This document shows positions 8,237-16,977 of a stretch of 64,000 nt of DNA, piece after piece (position 1 is the stretch's first letter; every line of letters begins with the position of its first letter). The translations under genes and the position numbers were made by a program. This DNA is from VRUE01 sp963697805. Lineage in GTDB: Bacteria > Actinomycetota > Thermoleophilia > Solirubrobacterales > 70-9. A model generated the notes under the pieces. The model was not told the DNA's origin and did not search any database. It was given only the letters and a program-made list of their open reading frames with translations. The stretch lies in the NCBI GenBank assembly GCA_963697805.1, contig CAVOPB010000002.1, positions 310,001 to 374,000 on the forward strand. The letters run 5' to 3'.

Positions 8237-8877
8237 CTATCGGGGCCGGACGCCGATCAGGAGCGCCATCTCCAGCCACTTCCAGTAGCAGTCGACGTCG
8301 GCGAATCCGGCGTCTCGCAGCCATCCGAGCTGGGTCTCGACGTCGAGGTGCGATCGGAGGGGTCCTCGCGCTCGAGCGGTTCACCGATCGCGGCGAAGAA
8401 GCCCTCGTGTAGGCGCTGGGTGGGCGAGGCGACGTGCTCGAAGTTGGCGAAGACACCGCCCGGCTCGAGCAGCTCGAAGACCTCGCCGATCAGTGAGCGT
8501 TTGCGCTCGTCCTCGAGGTGGTGGATCACCATCGAGGAGACGCCTGCGTCGAAGCGCCCGAGGTCCGGGAGCGGCTCGGTGAGGTTGTGCTCGACGAGCT
8601 CGATGCCCTCCGCGTCGGCGAAACGCTCGCGCGCGGCGGCGAGCATCAGCTCGGAGAAGTCGAGGCCGACGCCGAGCATCCGCGGTCGATCGCGGCGGAG
8701 GTGGTCGAGCAGCCGGCCGTCGCCGGTCCCGATGTCGAGGACGCGTCCCGCAGCGCGCGGCACGTGTTCGAGTAGGACGCTCTCTCCCTCCGCGCGGCGC
8801 GGAAACTCGTTCGCTCGCGCGAGGTAGTGATCGACGTGCTCGCGGGTCGCCCACTCCTCCGAGTGCATGGGGTCCAT
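8237..8877 (-). CDS. Class I SAM-dependent methyltransferase, interrupted by a frameshift
   Basis: Reads from ATG 8877 with the SAM-binding motif RVLDIGTGDGRLLDHL and the motif SSMVIHHLEDERKRSLIGEV, followed by LLEPGGVFANFEHVASPT. At about 8347-8352 the frame must change: the uncorrected frame turns into a low-complexity Ser/Thr/Pro tail ending at 8257, while the neighbouring frame continues as LDVETQLGWLRDAGFADVD and WLEMALLIGVRPR to a TAG at 8237-8239, the expected C-terminus of this methyltransferase family. One base appears to be missing. Divergent from the gene at 8893, with only 15 bp between the start codons. Substrate unknown. Confidence 0.82.
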
Positions 8878-8892
8878 TATCGTCGCGGTAGC

Positions 8893-9822
8893 GTGCCCCT
8901 ACAGCTGGCCGCCCACCTGCCGCTCATCCAGTTCGATCGATCCCCGATCACCAGGGATAGGATCCTGGATACGGTCAAAGCGGCCGTTGGGCTCGACTTC
9001 TGGGGGATCTCGGCGAACGACCACGTGATCTTCTCCCGCCCGTGGATCGACGGCCCCACCGCGCTGGCGATGGCGATCCCGCACGCGGGTGAGATGCGGA
9101 TCTGCACGACGATCGCGCAGCCGACCATCAGGGGCCCGCTCTCGCTCGCGAAGACCCTGATCTCGCTCAACACCCTTGCGGACGGCCGCCTCATCGCGGG
9201 TCTCGGCCCGGGCTCATCCCGCCGCGACTACGAGGCCGTCGGCGTCCCCTTCGAGGAGCGATGGAGGCGCTTCGACGAGGCGGTGGGGATTCTGCGGCAG
9301 ATCTTCCGCGGCGAGGAACCGGCGAACGGCGAGCATTACTCAGCCTCGTCCGTCGCTGGCGAACTGCAGCCGCGACCTGCCAGCCCGATCCCGATCTGGA
9401 TCGGGAGTTGGGGCTCGGACGCGGGCCTGCGGCGCGTTGCACGACTCGCCGACGGATGGCTCGCCTCGGGCTACAACACGACCCCTGACGAGTTCGGGGT
9501 GGCTGGATCCAGGCTCCGGGAGGAGCTGGAGAGACAGGGCCGGACCGCTGATTTACCGAACGGCCTCGCCACGATGTGGCTATGGCTAACCGAGGATCGC
9601 GCTGAGGCCGAGAGGATCCTCGCCGACGTACTCGGCCCAGCGGTGAAGAGAGAGCCCGACTACCTGAGGCCCCGTGTCTGCGTTGGCGACGCCGAGCACT
9701 GCCTGGGCCTGCTGGCCCGATACGCCGAGGCGGGGCTGGAGCGAGTCTTCCTCTGGCCGCTCGGCGACGAGCCGAGGCAGCTCGAGCTCGTGGCCGAGCG
9801 GTTGATGCCCGCACTCACCTAG
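8893..9822 (+). CDS. LLM-class F420-dependent oxidoreductase
   Basis: 309 residues from GTG 8893, chosen because an upstream in-frame start would overlap the divergent methyltransferase gene and adds nonsense residues. Luciferase-like barrel: LPLIQFDRSPITRDRI, GLDFWGISANDHV, the RICTTIAQPTIRGPLSLAKT strand, the LNTLADGRLIAGLGPGS motif, and IPIWIGSWGSDAGLRRVARL typical of F420-binding family members. Length normal. Substrate not predictable. It precedes the NeuD/glycosyltransferase pair by 11 bp. Confidence 0.88.
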   Translation: MPLQLAAHLPLIQFDRSPITRDRILDTVKAAVGLDFWGISANDHVIFSRPWIDGPTALAMAIPHAGEMRICTTIAQPTIRGPLSLAKTLISLNTLADGRLIAGLGPGSSRRDYEAVGVPFEERWRRFDEAVGILRQIFRGEEPANGEHYSASSVAGELQPRPASPIPIWIGSWGSDAGLRRVARLADGWLASGYNTTPDEFGVAGSRLREELERQGRTADLPNGLATMWLWLTEDRAEAERILADVLGPAVKREPDYLRPRVCVGDAEHCLGLLARYAEAGLERVFLWPLGDEPRQLELVAERLMPALT

Positions 9823-9833
9823 GCTGAGGCGCC

Positions 9834-10448
9834 TTGGTCAAGAGCCTCCACATCGCCGGCACCGGGTCCTTCGCGGCTGAGATAGCGGGGTGGGTGGCCG
9901 ACGCGGGCATCGAAATCGACGGGTTGATCGAGCTTCAGGATCGGGAGCGGGTGGGCTCCAGCGCTCACGGGTTGCCGGTCGTCGCCCTCGAGGGGCCGCC
10001 GCCTGAGGGGACGGCGATCCTCGGCCTCGGCGGCGACCGACGCGAGAACTGGGGGTTGCTGGCGGGGGAGGGCTGGTTGCCGGGAGGCGTGATCCACCCG
10101 CGAGCGCACGTCGCCGCGAGCGCCGAAGTCGCCCCGAGCGCCACCGTCGGCCCGCTCGCGGTGGTCGGGGCAGAGACATCGGTCGGCGACCACGCGATCC
10201 TCTCGCGCGGAGCACTCGTCGGCCATCACGTGCGGATCGGCGAGTTCGCCACCCTCAATCCCGGTGTAAACGTCGGCGGCAACTCGGACCTCGGCGCCGG
10301 CGCATTCCTCGGCATGGGCTCGGTGATCGTCAACGGCACCACCGTCGGCGCCGGGGCCACAATCGCGGCCGGTGCGGTGACGATCCGCGACGTCGCCGCC
10401 GAAGCGCGGGTCCAGGGCGTCCCGGCCCTTCCCTACTCGGCCCGATGA
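9834..10448 (+). CDS. NeuD-like sugar O-acetyltransferase (left-handed beta-helix)
   Basis: 204 residues from a TTG start. The N-terminal region is a PglD/NeuD-type domain (SLHIAGTGSFAAEIAGW, a GxGxxA nucleotide/sugar-binding fingerprint; VVALEGPPPEGTAILGLG), followed from about residue 85 by hexapeptide repeats (VIHPRAHVAASAEVAPSATV, GPLAVVGAETSVGDHAIL, TLNPGVNVGGNSDLGAGAFL). Such enzymes acetylate sialic-acid-like or UDP-sugars using acetyl-CoA, with the catalytic His in the GHHVRIG stretch. It overlaps the next gene by 4 bp (ATGA), so the two are co-translated and probably act on the same surface glycan. Confidence 0.82.
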   Translation: MVKSLHIAGTGSFAAEIAGWVADAGIEIDGLIELQDRERVGSSAHGLPVVALEGPPPEGTAILGLGGDRRENWGLLAGEGWLPGGVIHPRAHVAASAEVAPSATVGPLAVVGAETSVGDHAILSRGALVGHHVRIGEFATLNPGVNVGGNSDLGAGAFLGMGSVIVNGTTVGAGATIAAGAVTIRDVAAEARVQGVPALPYSAR

Positions 10449-11431
10449 GCGCGGCGGGGCAACCGGGGGGCGTCGAGCGGATCCGGGCGGCGCTCGGGCG
10501 GCGGATCCGCGGCCCCTACCCCGGGATCGACCGGATCGAGCACCGGCTAGACGCCTTCGGCTCCGCCCTCGAGGCTCTGCGCGCCGACCTCGACTCGCTC
10601 CGCACCGATCTCGCGGCGCTGGGGGCCGACCGCGACGCGCAGAGAACCGACCTCGGGCAGGCTCTGCGGGCGCTCGCGGCCGACGAGCCCCGCAATCGCC
10701 GGTTGCTGGAGAAGCGCAGACAGGGGAAGCGATACCGCCTGCCATGGAGTGAGGAGCGCCCGCTGGTTTCGGTCACGGTCGCAACCCTCGGCAGGCCCGA
10801 ACTGATCTCGCGCTCGCTCCCCTCGATCCTCGCCCAGACCCACGAGAACCTCGAGGTGATCGTCGCCGGCGACGGAGCGCCGGCCGAGACCGCCGCCGCG
10901 GTCGCCGAGCTCGCCGACTCCCGGGTCCGTTACCTCGATCTCGGACCGCGCCAGAGCTGGACCGACGACCCGGCGCGGCTGTGGCTGGTCGGAGCGACCC
11001 GGCCGCGAAATGCGGCGCTGGCGGCGGCGAGCGGCCGCTGGATCGTCGAGTTCGACGATGACGACGCCCTGCGGCCGAACTGCGTCGAGGCTCTTCTCGA
11101 ACTCGCCAGGGAGTCCGGAGCGGAGGCCGTCTACGGCCAGGTCCGCCAGCACGGGGGCGGTGAGGAGACCGACTTCTGCGTCTTTCCCCCGCGCCCCGGC
11201 CACTTCTCCTGGGCGGCCGGGATGTACCACGGCGGCCTGCGCTTCTTCGGGCGCCAGGCGCTGGCCGCCGACCTCGGCCTGCCGGGCGACTGGTGGCTGG
11301 CGGAGCGGATGCTGCGCGCGGGGGTGCGGTTCGCGATGCGAAACGAGGTGCTCTGCGACGCCTATGCATCGGATCGCGAGCGGATTGCGCACGAGCACGG
11401 TCGGATCCCATGGTCGGATCAGGATCGATGA
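10445..11431 (+). CDS. Family 2 glycosyltransferase with N-terminal coiled coil
   Basis: 328 residues, ATG overlapping the upstream stop. Residues 25-75 form a heptad-rich coiled coil (ALEALRADLDSLRTDLAALG). From residue 100 comes the GT-A domain: PLVSVTVATLGRPELISRSL, SILAQTHENLEVIVAGDGA and IVEFDDDDALRP, which contains the metal-binding DxD-type motif, then a WWLAERML segment. Transfers a sugar from a nucleotide donor; with the NeuD-like partner a role in surface polysaccharide or glycoprotein decoration is likely. The coiled coil may mediate oligomerisation or partner binding. Confidence 0.82.
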   Translation: MSAAGQPGGVERIRAALGRRIRGPYPGIDRIEHRLDAFGSALEALRADLDSLRTDLAALGADRDAQRTDLGQALRALAADEPRNRRLLEKRRQGKRYRLPWSEERPLVSVTVATLGRPELISRSLPSILAQTHENLEVIVAGDGAPAETAAAVAELADSRVRYLDLGPRQSWTDDPARLWLVGATRPRNAALAAASGRWIVEFDDDDALRPNCVEALLELARESGAEAVYGQVRQHGGGEETDFCVFPPRPGHFSWAAGMYHGGLRFFGRQALAADLGLPGDWWLAERMLRAGVRFAMRNEVLCDAYASDRERIAHEHGRIPWSDQDR

Positions 11432-11536
11432 TCGGGCCCGATTTGCCGTCAATTGATGTAATGGTCACATGAGCGCGGAGCGAGCAAGCATCGCAGCCTG
11501 GTTTTTCGTGCAGCGAGCGAAGCGCGAGCCGTTCGA

Positions 11537-12805
11537 GTGAGCGAGCGGGACCTATCGGTCGCCGTCTTCGGCGCCAGTGGCATCACCGGCCGCGGCGTCG
11601 CCTCCTACCTCGCCGGTCGGGCAGAAGACGGGGACTTCCGCTGGGCCGTGGCGGGGCGCGACATCGGCAAGCTCGAGCGCGTCCTCGGCGAGGTCGGCTG
11701 CACGCCGCCGGAGTCGATCCTGGCCGACGTCGGCGACCCCGCCTCGCTGGCGGCGATGGCCGAACGGACCCGGGTCGTCCTCGACCTGGTCGGTCCCTAC
11801 ACCCTCCACGGCACGCCGGTGATCGAAGCCTGCGTCGAGAACGGCGCCCACTACGTCGATCTGACCGGCGAGATCCCGTTCGTGCGACGGACGATCGACG
11901 CCTTCCACGAGCGCGCGGCGGAGGCCGGCGTCAAGGTCATCCAGGTAAGCGGGTTCGAGGCGCTGCCACCCGACCTCTGCGTCCTGCTCGCCGCCGAGAC
12001 CGCGCGCGAGCGCTGGGGGGAGGAGCTGGTCGAAGCCGACGCGATCGTCACCACCCAGCAGCCGGCCGGCCGGATGGGGCTCGGCGACATCATCTCCGGC
12101 GGCACCCTGCAGAGCCTTGCCGAGGCGCTCGGGGCCGAGGGCGCGGCCGATGTCGCCGACCCGGCGGCACTGATCCCCGACCCCGGGTTCGCGGCCGCGG
12201 TGCGCCACGCCAGCCCGATTTCGCTCGCGCCGCGCGCCAACCTCCGCGGCGACGCGATCGCCCCGATGTCGCCGGCCGCCTTCATCAACCCCGCCGTGAT
12301 CCAGCGGACCGCCCTGCTTACCGCGGCCGACCGCGGCGAGGCGCCGGTTCCCTTTCGCTACCGCGAGGGGATGGCCCTTCCGGGCGGCGCCGCGACCCTG
12401 CCGCTCCGCTATCTCGCGGTCGGCTCGCTGGGTGGTATTCAGGCGGCCTTCGCGGCCCTCACCCGGGCCGGGCCCGGAGTCCGAAGCAAGGCCGCCGACC
12501 TGCTGCGGCGCCTGCTCCCCTCCTCCGGCTTCGGGCCGACCGGCGACCGCATGGACGAGTGGTCGTGGCAGCTCGGCGTCGACGCCCGCACCACGGGGGG
12601 TCACTATCTGCGCGTCGATCTCGACGCCGACGGGCACCCCGGCTACCTGTCGACGGCGAGGATGCTCGGCGAGGCCGGCCTGCTGCTCTCCGAGAGCGGC
12701 GCGACGCCCGAGCGTGGCGGCTGCCTGACCCCGGCGGCCGCGCTCGGCACCGACTGCCTCGATCGCTTCAAGTTGGCCGGGATGCGCTTCTCGGTCGCGT
12801 CATGA
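11537..12805 (+). CDS. Saccharopine dehydrogenase/trans-acting enoyl reductase family protein
   Basis: 422 residues, GTG start. The N-terminal Rossmann fold (SVAVFGASGITGRGVASYLA, WAVAGRDIGKLERVL, VVLDLVGPYTLHGTPVIEAC) and the VENGAHYVDLTGEIPFVRRT segment define the saccharopine-dehydrogenase-like NADP-binding family that includes the mycobacterial trans-acting enoyl reductases and fungal/plant homologues of unknown substrate. The length fits. The 105-bp upstream gap contains purine-rich gagcgagc-like repeats and no gene. True substrate unknown; a lipid-modifying reductase is the leading guess. Confidence 0.8.
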   Translation: MSERDLSVAVFGASGITGRGVASYLAGRAEDGDFRWAVAGRDIGKLERVLGEVGCTPPESILADVGDPASLAAMAERTRVVLDLVGPYTLHGTPVIEACVENGAHYVDLTGEIPFVRRTIDAFHERAAEAGVKVIQVSGFEALPPDLCVLLAAETARERWGEELVEADAIVTTQQPAGRMGLGDIISGGTLQSLAEALGAEGAADVADPAALIPDPGFAAAVRHASPISLAPRANLRGDAIAPMSPAAFINPAVIQRTALLTAADRGEAPVPFRYREGMALPGGAATLPLRYLAVGSLGGIQAAFAALTRAGPGVRSKAADLLRRLLPSSGFGPTGDRMDEWSWQLGVDARTTGGHYLRVDLDADGHPGYLSTARMLGEAGLLLSESGATPERGGCLTPAAALGTDCLDRFKLAGMRFSVAS

Positions 12806-12859
12806 ACGAGAGCCAGGACACCGGTCCGACCAGCGGTCGCCCGGGTTGAGGGGAGTGGG

Positions 12860-13627
12860 ATGAAGAGGAAGACGAAGATGCTGATCGGCACCGCGATGCT
12901 GGTCGTCCTGCTCGGAGCGGGAACCGCCGAGGGGCTGACGATCCGCGCCGGCGACCTCCTCGTCTTCGGCGACGGCGGCTTCAGGCCGACGAAGCTGCCG
13001 AAACACAAGGACGCTCCGATCACCATCTACGGCGGCGGCAGGATCGACACCGTCTCCGGCGACCTGCCTCCCATCATCGACACCATCACCTTCGAATTCG
13101 ACCGCCACGGCTCGGTCCAGACCCAGGGCCTGCCGGTCTGCAGGCCGGGCCGCCTCGAGGCGACGACGGTCGCCGGCGCCCGCCATCTCTGCCCGGGCTC
13201 GATCGTCGGCAAGGGCTCCGGCAGCGCGATGGTCGCCTTCCCCGAACAGGCCCCGTTCAAGGTCTCCTCGCCGATTACGGTCTTCAACGGTCCGCGCAAG
13301 GACGGCAACCCGACCGTCCTCGCCCATGCCTACACCACGGTTCCGGTCCCGACCACCTTCGTCGTCCCGGTCGAGATCGAAAAAATCAGCAAGGGCGAAT
13401 ACGGCTACCGGACCGAGGCGCGGATCCCGCGGATCGCGAACGGCTACGGCATCCCGATCTCCGGGAGCCTGACGATCGGCAGGCGCTGGACCTTCAAGGG
13501 AGTGCGCCACAGCTTCGTCAACGCCCGCTGCGAAACGGGGCACCTCCAGGCCCGCGGGCTGTTCACCTTCAAGGACGGTCTCGCGCTGCGCGGCACGTTC
13601 TTCCGGCCCTGCCAGGTCGCCGGATAA
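12860..13627 (+). CDS. Secreted protein of unknown function
   Basis: 255 residues with a signal peptide (MKRKTKMLIGTAMLVVLLGA, cleavage near GTAEG). A purine-rich ribosome binding site (gaggggagtggg) precedes the ATG. The mature region is beta-rich: DLLVFGDGGFRPTKLP, DTITFEFDRHGSVQTQGLP, a Cys pair (PVCRPGRLEATTVAGARHLC), and a C-terminal TFFRPCQVAG. This pattern occurs in multi-copy families of exported proteins in Thermoleophilia; no activity is known to me. It lies 55 bp behind the reductase gene on the same strand. Confidence 0.72.
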   Translation: MKRKTKMLIGTAMLVVLLGAGTAEGLTIRAGDLLVFGDGGFRPTKLPKHKDAPITIYGGGRIDTVSGDLPPIIDTITFEFDRHGSVQTQGLPVCRPGRLEATTVAGARHLCPGSIVGKGSGSAMVAFPEQAPFKVSSPITVFNGPRKDGNPTVLAHAYTTVPVPTTFVVPVEIEKISKGEYGYRTEARIPRIANGYGIPISGSLTIGRRWTFKGVRHSFVNARCETGHLQARGLFTFKDGLALRGTFFRPCQVAG

Positions 13628-13642
13628 AGCCAGGGGTACGGG

Positions 13643-14533
13643 CTACGAGGCGCCGGCGTGGAGCCCCGGCGTCCTCGTGCCGCCTCTCTGCTGCTCGCCG
13701 CGGCTGACGAGGTCGAAGAAGTAGTCGTTGCGGCCGCGACGGACCGGCTTCGGGAACAGGCGCCGGGCGCGGCGGTGAGCCGCGACCGCGGCCCGGAAGG
13801 TCGCCTCGTGGGCGCCGGTCCAGGTGATGCCGAAGATCTCGCGGACCCGCGGCGGCAGGGTTCCCTTGATGATGTGATTCTGGACGGCGAGGTTGCCCCG
13901 CGCCGGCAGCGGCACCGGCTGGCGGAACGCGACCAGCGGCGCCATCTCGAGCGCGTGCTGGGTGGCGTGGAGGTCGGGTGAGGCGAGCTTGGCGTCGAAC
14001 CAGTCCCTGAACTCGGGGTAACTCGCCGGGACCTCGCTGCGCGGCAGCCCGAACAGCTCGCCGAAGCGGACGTAGTCCTGCCAGAGGTCCTCGAGCTCGG
14101 AGGCTACGAGCTCCCGCACCATCGCCTCGTACATCGCCCGTCCGGAGTCGGCGATCACCGCCATCGTCCAGAGCATCAGCTCCGGGTCGAACGCCGAGTA
14201 GGTGGTCCCCGCCGGGTGGATGCCGGCCGGGTCCGGCAGGGTGCCGTTGACGGTCTCGTGCAGCAGCTGGACCTTGGCGAGCTCCTCGTCGGCCTCGGCC
14301 CTGGTGCCGAGGAAGATCGTCTCCTGGATCTTCGCCGTCCGCGCGAGCCGCTTGAACGGGTGGTCGCTGGCCCGGGTGCTCAGCATCGTCCCGGTGTAGG
14401 TGAGTGGTTCGAGTGCGCCGATCAGGAGCGCCCGCTGACCGTAGAGGAGGCCGACGGCGCGGTCGCCGTGGATGCGTCGGGCTACCGAGCGGCCCGGTGG
14501 GAAGTAGTAAGCCTCGGCTCCCGCCTCGGTCAT
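13643..14533 (-). CDS. DUF2236/MpaB-like oxygenase family protein
   Basis: 296 residues from ATG 14533; an upstream TTG-type start (14575) would overlap the FtsH gene and adds a non-conserved stretch. Family hallmarks are AEAYYFPPGRSVARRIHGDR, GQRALLIGALEPLTYTGTM, the ARTAKIQETIFLG segment and the helix QLLHETVNGTLPDPAG, with a His-rich helical bundle (ATQHALEMAPLVAF). The family includes bacterial latex-clearing-type and MpaB-like heme oxygenases; the specific substrate is unknown. It directly follows the FtsH gene in the same direction (13 bp), so co-transcription is likely. Confidence 0.8.
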   Translation of the reverse strand: MTEAGAEAYYFPPGRSVARRIHGDRAVGLLYGQRALLIGALEPLTYTGTMLSTRASDHPFKRLARTAKIQETIFLGTRAEADEELAKVQLLHETVNGTLPDPAGIHPAGTTYSAFDPELMLWTMAVIADSGRAMYEAMVRELVASELEDLWQDYVRFGELFGLPRSEVPASYPEFRDWFDAKLASPDLHATQHALEMAPLVAFRQPVPLPARGNLAVQNHIIKGTLPPRVREIFGITWTGAHEATFRAAVAAHRRARRLFPKPVRRGRNDYFFDLVSRGEQQRGGTRTPGLHAGAS

Positions 14534-14546
14534 CTCGGGGGAGACT

Positions 14547-16124
14547 CTACTCGGCGGCAGGCGGCTCGGCTGCAACCACCATCGCGGTGGCCGCTGCGGT
14601 CAGCGACCGCGCCGGAGGCAGGTCGTGCAGCTCGTGCGCGGCGAAGATCTCGTCGAGGTCCTCGCGGGTGAGCGTCTCGCGCTCGAGCGCGTTCGCGGCG
14701 AGGTCGTCGAGGCAGCCGCGATTCCCCGCGAGCAGCGCCCGCGCCCGCCGGTGCGCCTCGCGCGCGAGCGTCATCGCCGCCAGGTCGACGTCGCGCCGGG
14801 TCCGGTCCGAGAGCGCGTAGTCGCCGGTCGGCAGCGCAATCGGCGGCGCGCCGTCGGCGTCGAGCGAGACACCCATCCCGAACTCGGAGACCATCTGCTT
14901 GCAGACCGCGTGCACCCGCATCAGGTCGTCGACCGCCCCCGAGTAGGAGGCGCTGAAGACCTCCTCCTCGGCGGCTCGCCCGCCAAGCAGGGTGACGATC
15001 TCATCGAGCAGCTCCTCACGCGAGCGGAGGTAGGTGTCCTCCTGCGGCGAGTGGCCGACGAACCCGAGGGCCGGGCCGCGGGGGACGATGCTGAGGATCT
15101 CCGGAGGGTCGAGCCCGAGCAGCCGCCGGCAGAGCGCGTGCCCGGCCTCGTGGTAGGCGACGATCCGTCGCTCCTTCTGGTTCAGGCGGCGGGCCTGCTG
15201 GGAGCCGACCGACTGCCGCAGCAGGGCCTCGTCGAGATCGATTCTGGCGATCCACTCGCGGCCCGCCCGCCCGGCGATGATCGCCGCCTCGTTGAGGGAG
15301 TTGGCGAGCTGGGCACCGGTCATCCCGGTCGTCTTACGGGCGACGTCGGTGAGGTCGAGGTCGGGGCCGAGCGGCTTGCCCTTGGCGTGGGCGCGGAGGA
15401 TCGCCTCGCGCCCGTCGCGGTCGGGCGCGGAGACCAGGACCTGGCGGTCGAACCGGCCCGGACGCAGCAGCGCCTTGTCGAGCTTGTCGACGTAGTTGGA
15501 GGCCGCGATCACGATCACCGTCCCCGGGTCGCGCTCGAAACCGTCGAGCTCGACCAGCAGCTGGTTCAGGGCCTGCTCGCGCTCGCTGGTGCCGCCGTCG
15601 CCACCGCCGCTGCTGCGGGAGCCGCCGATCGCGTCGAGCTCGTCGATGAAGATCACCGCGCGGCCGGACTTGCGCGCCTCTTTGAACAGGCGCCGGATCC
15701 GGGCGGCGCCGCGGCCGACGAACATCTCGACGAAGCTCGAGCCCGAGGCGGAGAAGAAGTCGACGCCGGCCTGGGCGGCGACCGCGCGCGCGAGCATCGT
15801 CTTGCCGGTGCCGGGCGGGCCGTAGAGGAGGACGCCGCGCGGCGGCTGGGCGCCGAGGGCGGCGAAGCGGTCGGGGTCGCGGAGCCAGGCAGCGACGTCC
15901 ATCAGCTCGTCCTTGGCGGCGTCGACCCCCTGGACCTCGTTCCAGAGGACGGGCTTGGTTTTGCTCGCCTTGACCGTTTCAGGCTTGGTCGCCCCGAGCG
16001 TGCCGCGCAGCAGCGTCACGAACACGAGCAGCAGGCCGAACATGAACACGACCCCGAAAACGGGGTACCAGTCGAAGACGAAGGTCTGGATGTCGGCTGC
16101 CATCGGGGGAGGGAGTCTCCGCAA
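14547..16124 (-). CDS. ftsH: FtsH-type AAA+ zinc metalloprotease with reduced N-terminus
   Basis: 525 residues from TTG 16124, or 518 from ATG 16103. Order: one transmembrane segment (YPVFGVVFMFGLLLVFVTLL), Walker A (GPPGTGKTMLARA), Walker B (VIFIDELDAIGG), pore/SRH with LLRPGRFDRQVLVSAPDRDG, then the M41 protease with HEAGH and the third zinc ligand in SGAVDDLMR. Catalytic residues are all present. Classical FtsH has two membrane segments enclosing an extracytoplasmic domain of about 75 residues; here only one segment of about 20 residues precedes the AAA domain, so this is a short FtsH-like paralogue rather than the housekeeping form. Degrades membrane or soluble proteins using ATP. Confidence 0.88.
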   Translation of the reverse strand: MRRLPPPMAADIQTFVFDWYPVFGVVFMFGLLLVFVTLLRGTLGATKPETVKASKTKPVLWNEVQGVDAAKDELMDVAAWLRDPDRFAALGAQPPRGVLLYGPPGTGKTMLARAVAAQAGVDFFSASGSSFVEMFVGRGAARIRRLFKEARKSGRAVIFIDELDAIGGSRSSGGGDGGTSEREQALNQLLVELDGFERDPGTVIVIAASNYVDKLDKALLRPGRFDRQVLVSAPDRDGREAILRAHAKGKPLGPDLDLTDVARKTTGMTGAQLANSLNEAAIIAGRAGREWIARIDLDEALLRQSVGSQQARRLNQKERRIVAYHEAGHALCRRLLGLDPPEILSIVPRGPALGFVGHSPQEDTYLRSREELLDEIVTLLGGRAAEEEVFSASYSGAVDDLMRVHAVCKQMVSEFGMGVSLDADGAPPIALPTGDYALSDRTRRDVDLAAMTLAREAHRRARALLAGNRGCLDDLAANALERETLTREDLDEIFAAHELHDLPPARSLTAAATAMVVAAEPPAAE

Positions 16125-16205
16125 AAGTCACCCGAGTTCCCATCGCATATGCGTCCATAGAACTAATGTCGAGAACGGGTTTGACTCCCTGATCCAACAA
16201 CGAGC

Positions 16206-16952
16206 TCAGCCGCGGTCGACTTGCGAGCCGCCGACGATCGCCTCCTCGCCGGTATCTCCGAATCGCACCCAGGCCTTGTTGCCGCCGTCGTAGTCGGGCG
16301 CCCAGAGGCGGAGCGTCGCCGGGCGTTCCCAGACCGTCACCTCCTCCTCGCCGAGCTCGTCGACGCCGCGCCAGACGCGGACGAAGGGGTTGCCCTCTAG
16401 CTCCTCGCCGATCGTCGTCGGCTCGCGGTGGCCGGGATGGACCCTGGTCTCCGGCGGCAGCTCCATCAGCCGCATGACCGAGGCCCGGAGGTCGTCGAGG
16501 CCGCTCGCGCCGGGGGCCATCGTCCCCCCGACCGTTCCCTTGAAGAGGACGTCGGCGGTGAACACATCGCTGCCGTCGATTAGGTAGGCGAGATGGCCGG
16601 AGGCGTGCCCGGGGGTCGAGATCGCCTCGATCTCGAGGCCGCCGCTGGTCAGCTTGCCGCCGTCCTCGATCAGCTCGGCCACCTCCTCGTCGATCTCGGC
16701 TGCCGCGTCGGGGTGGGCGACGAACGGCGGGCCGCCGAGCCGCTCCTGAGCGGCCGCCAGGCCGGCGACGTGATCGACGTGGGGATGGGTGATGAGGATG
16801 TGGGTGATCTCGATCCCGTCCTGCTCGGCGCGGTCGAGCAGTGGGTCGAGCATGTCGTTGCCGTCGATCAGGACGCCCTTGCCGGACTCCTCGTCGGCGA
16901 CCAGGTAGGCATTCGACAGCCACTGCGGGTTCTCGGTCCTCTCGACGATCAC
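16206..16952 (-). CDS. MBL-fold metallo-hydrolase
   Basis: 248 residues. The zinc-binding motif HPHVDHVAG (within ILITHPHVDHVAGLA) is followed by the second His site in TPGHASGHLAYLI, an Asp-containing stretch (VFTADVLFKGTVGG) and a late His (RVHPGHREPTTIG), matching the metallo-beta-lactamase-fold hydrolases of the glyoxalase II-like subgroup. Length is normal. Substrate unresolved: thioester hydrolase or lactonase are typical. It ends 81 bp before the FtsH start, same strand. Confidence 0.85.
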   Translation of the reverse strand: MIVERTENPQWLSNAYLVADEESGKGVLIDGNDMLDPLLDRAEQDGIEITHILITHPHVDHVAGLAAAQERLGGPPFVAHPDAAAEIDEEVAELIEDGGKLTSGGLEIEAISTPGHASGHLAYLIDGSDVFTADVLFKGTVGGTMAPGASGLDDLRASVMRLMELPPETRVHPGHREPTTIGEELEGNPFVRVWRGVDELGEEEVTVWERPATLRLWAPDYDGGNKAWVRFGDTGEEAIVGGSQVDRG

Positions 16953-16977
16953 TCTCTCCTCCTTCGTTCGGCGTCGC

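Noticed and set aside
16144..16153. CGCATATGCG palindrome upstream of the FtsH gene
   Set aside because: A perfect 10-bp palindrome, but short and without a second element, so it may be chance.
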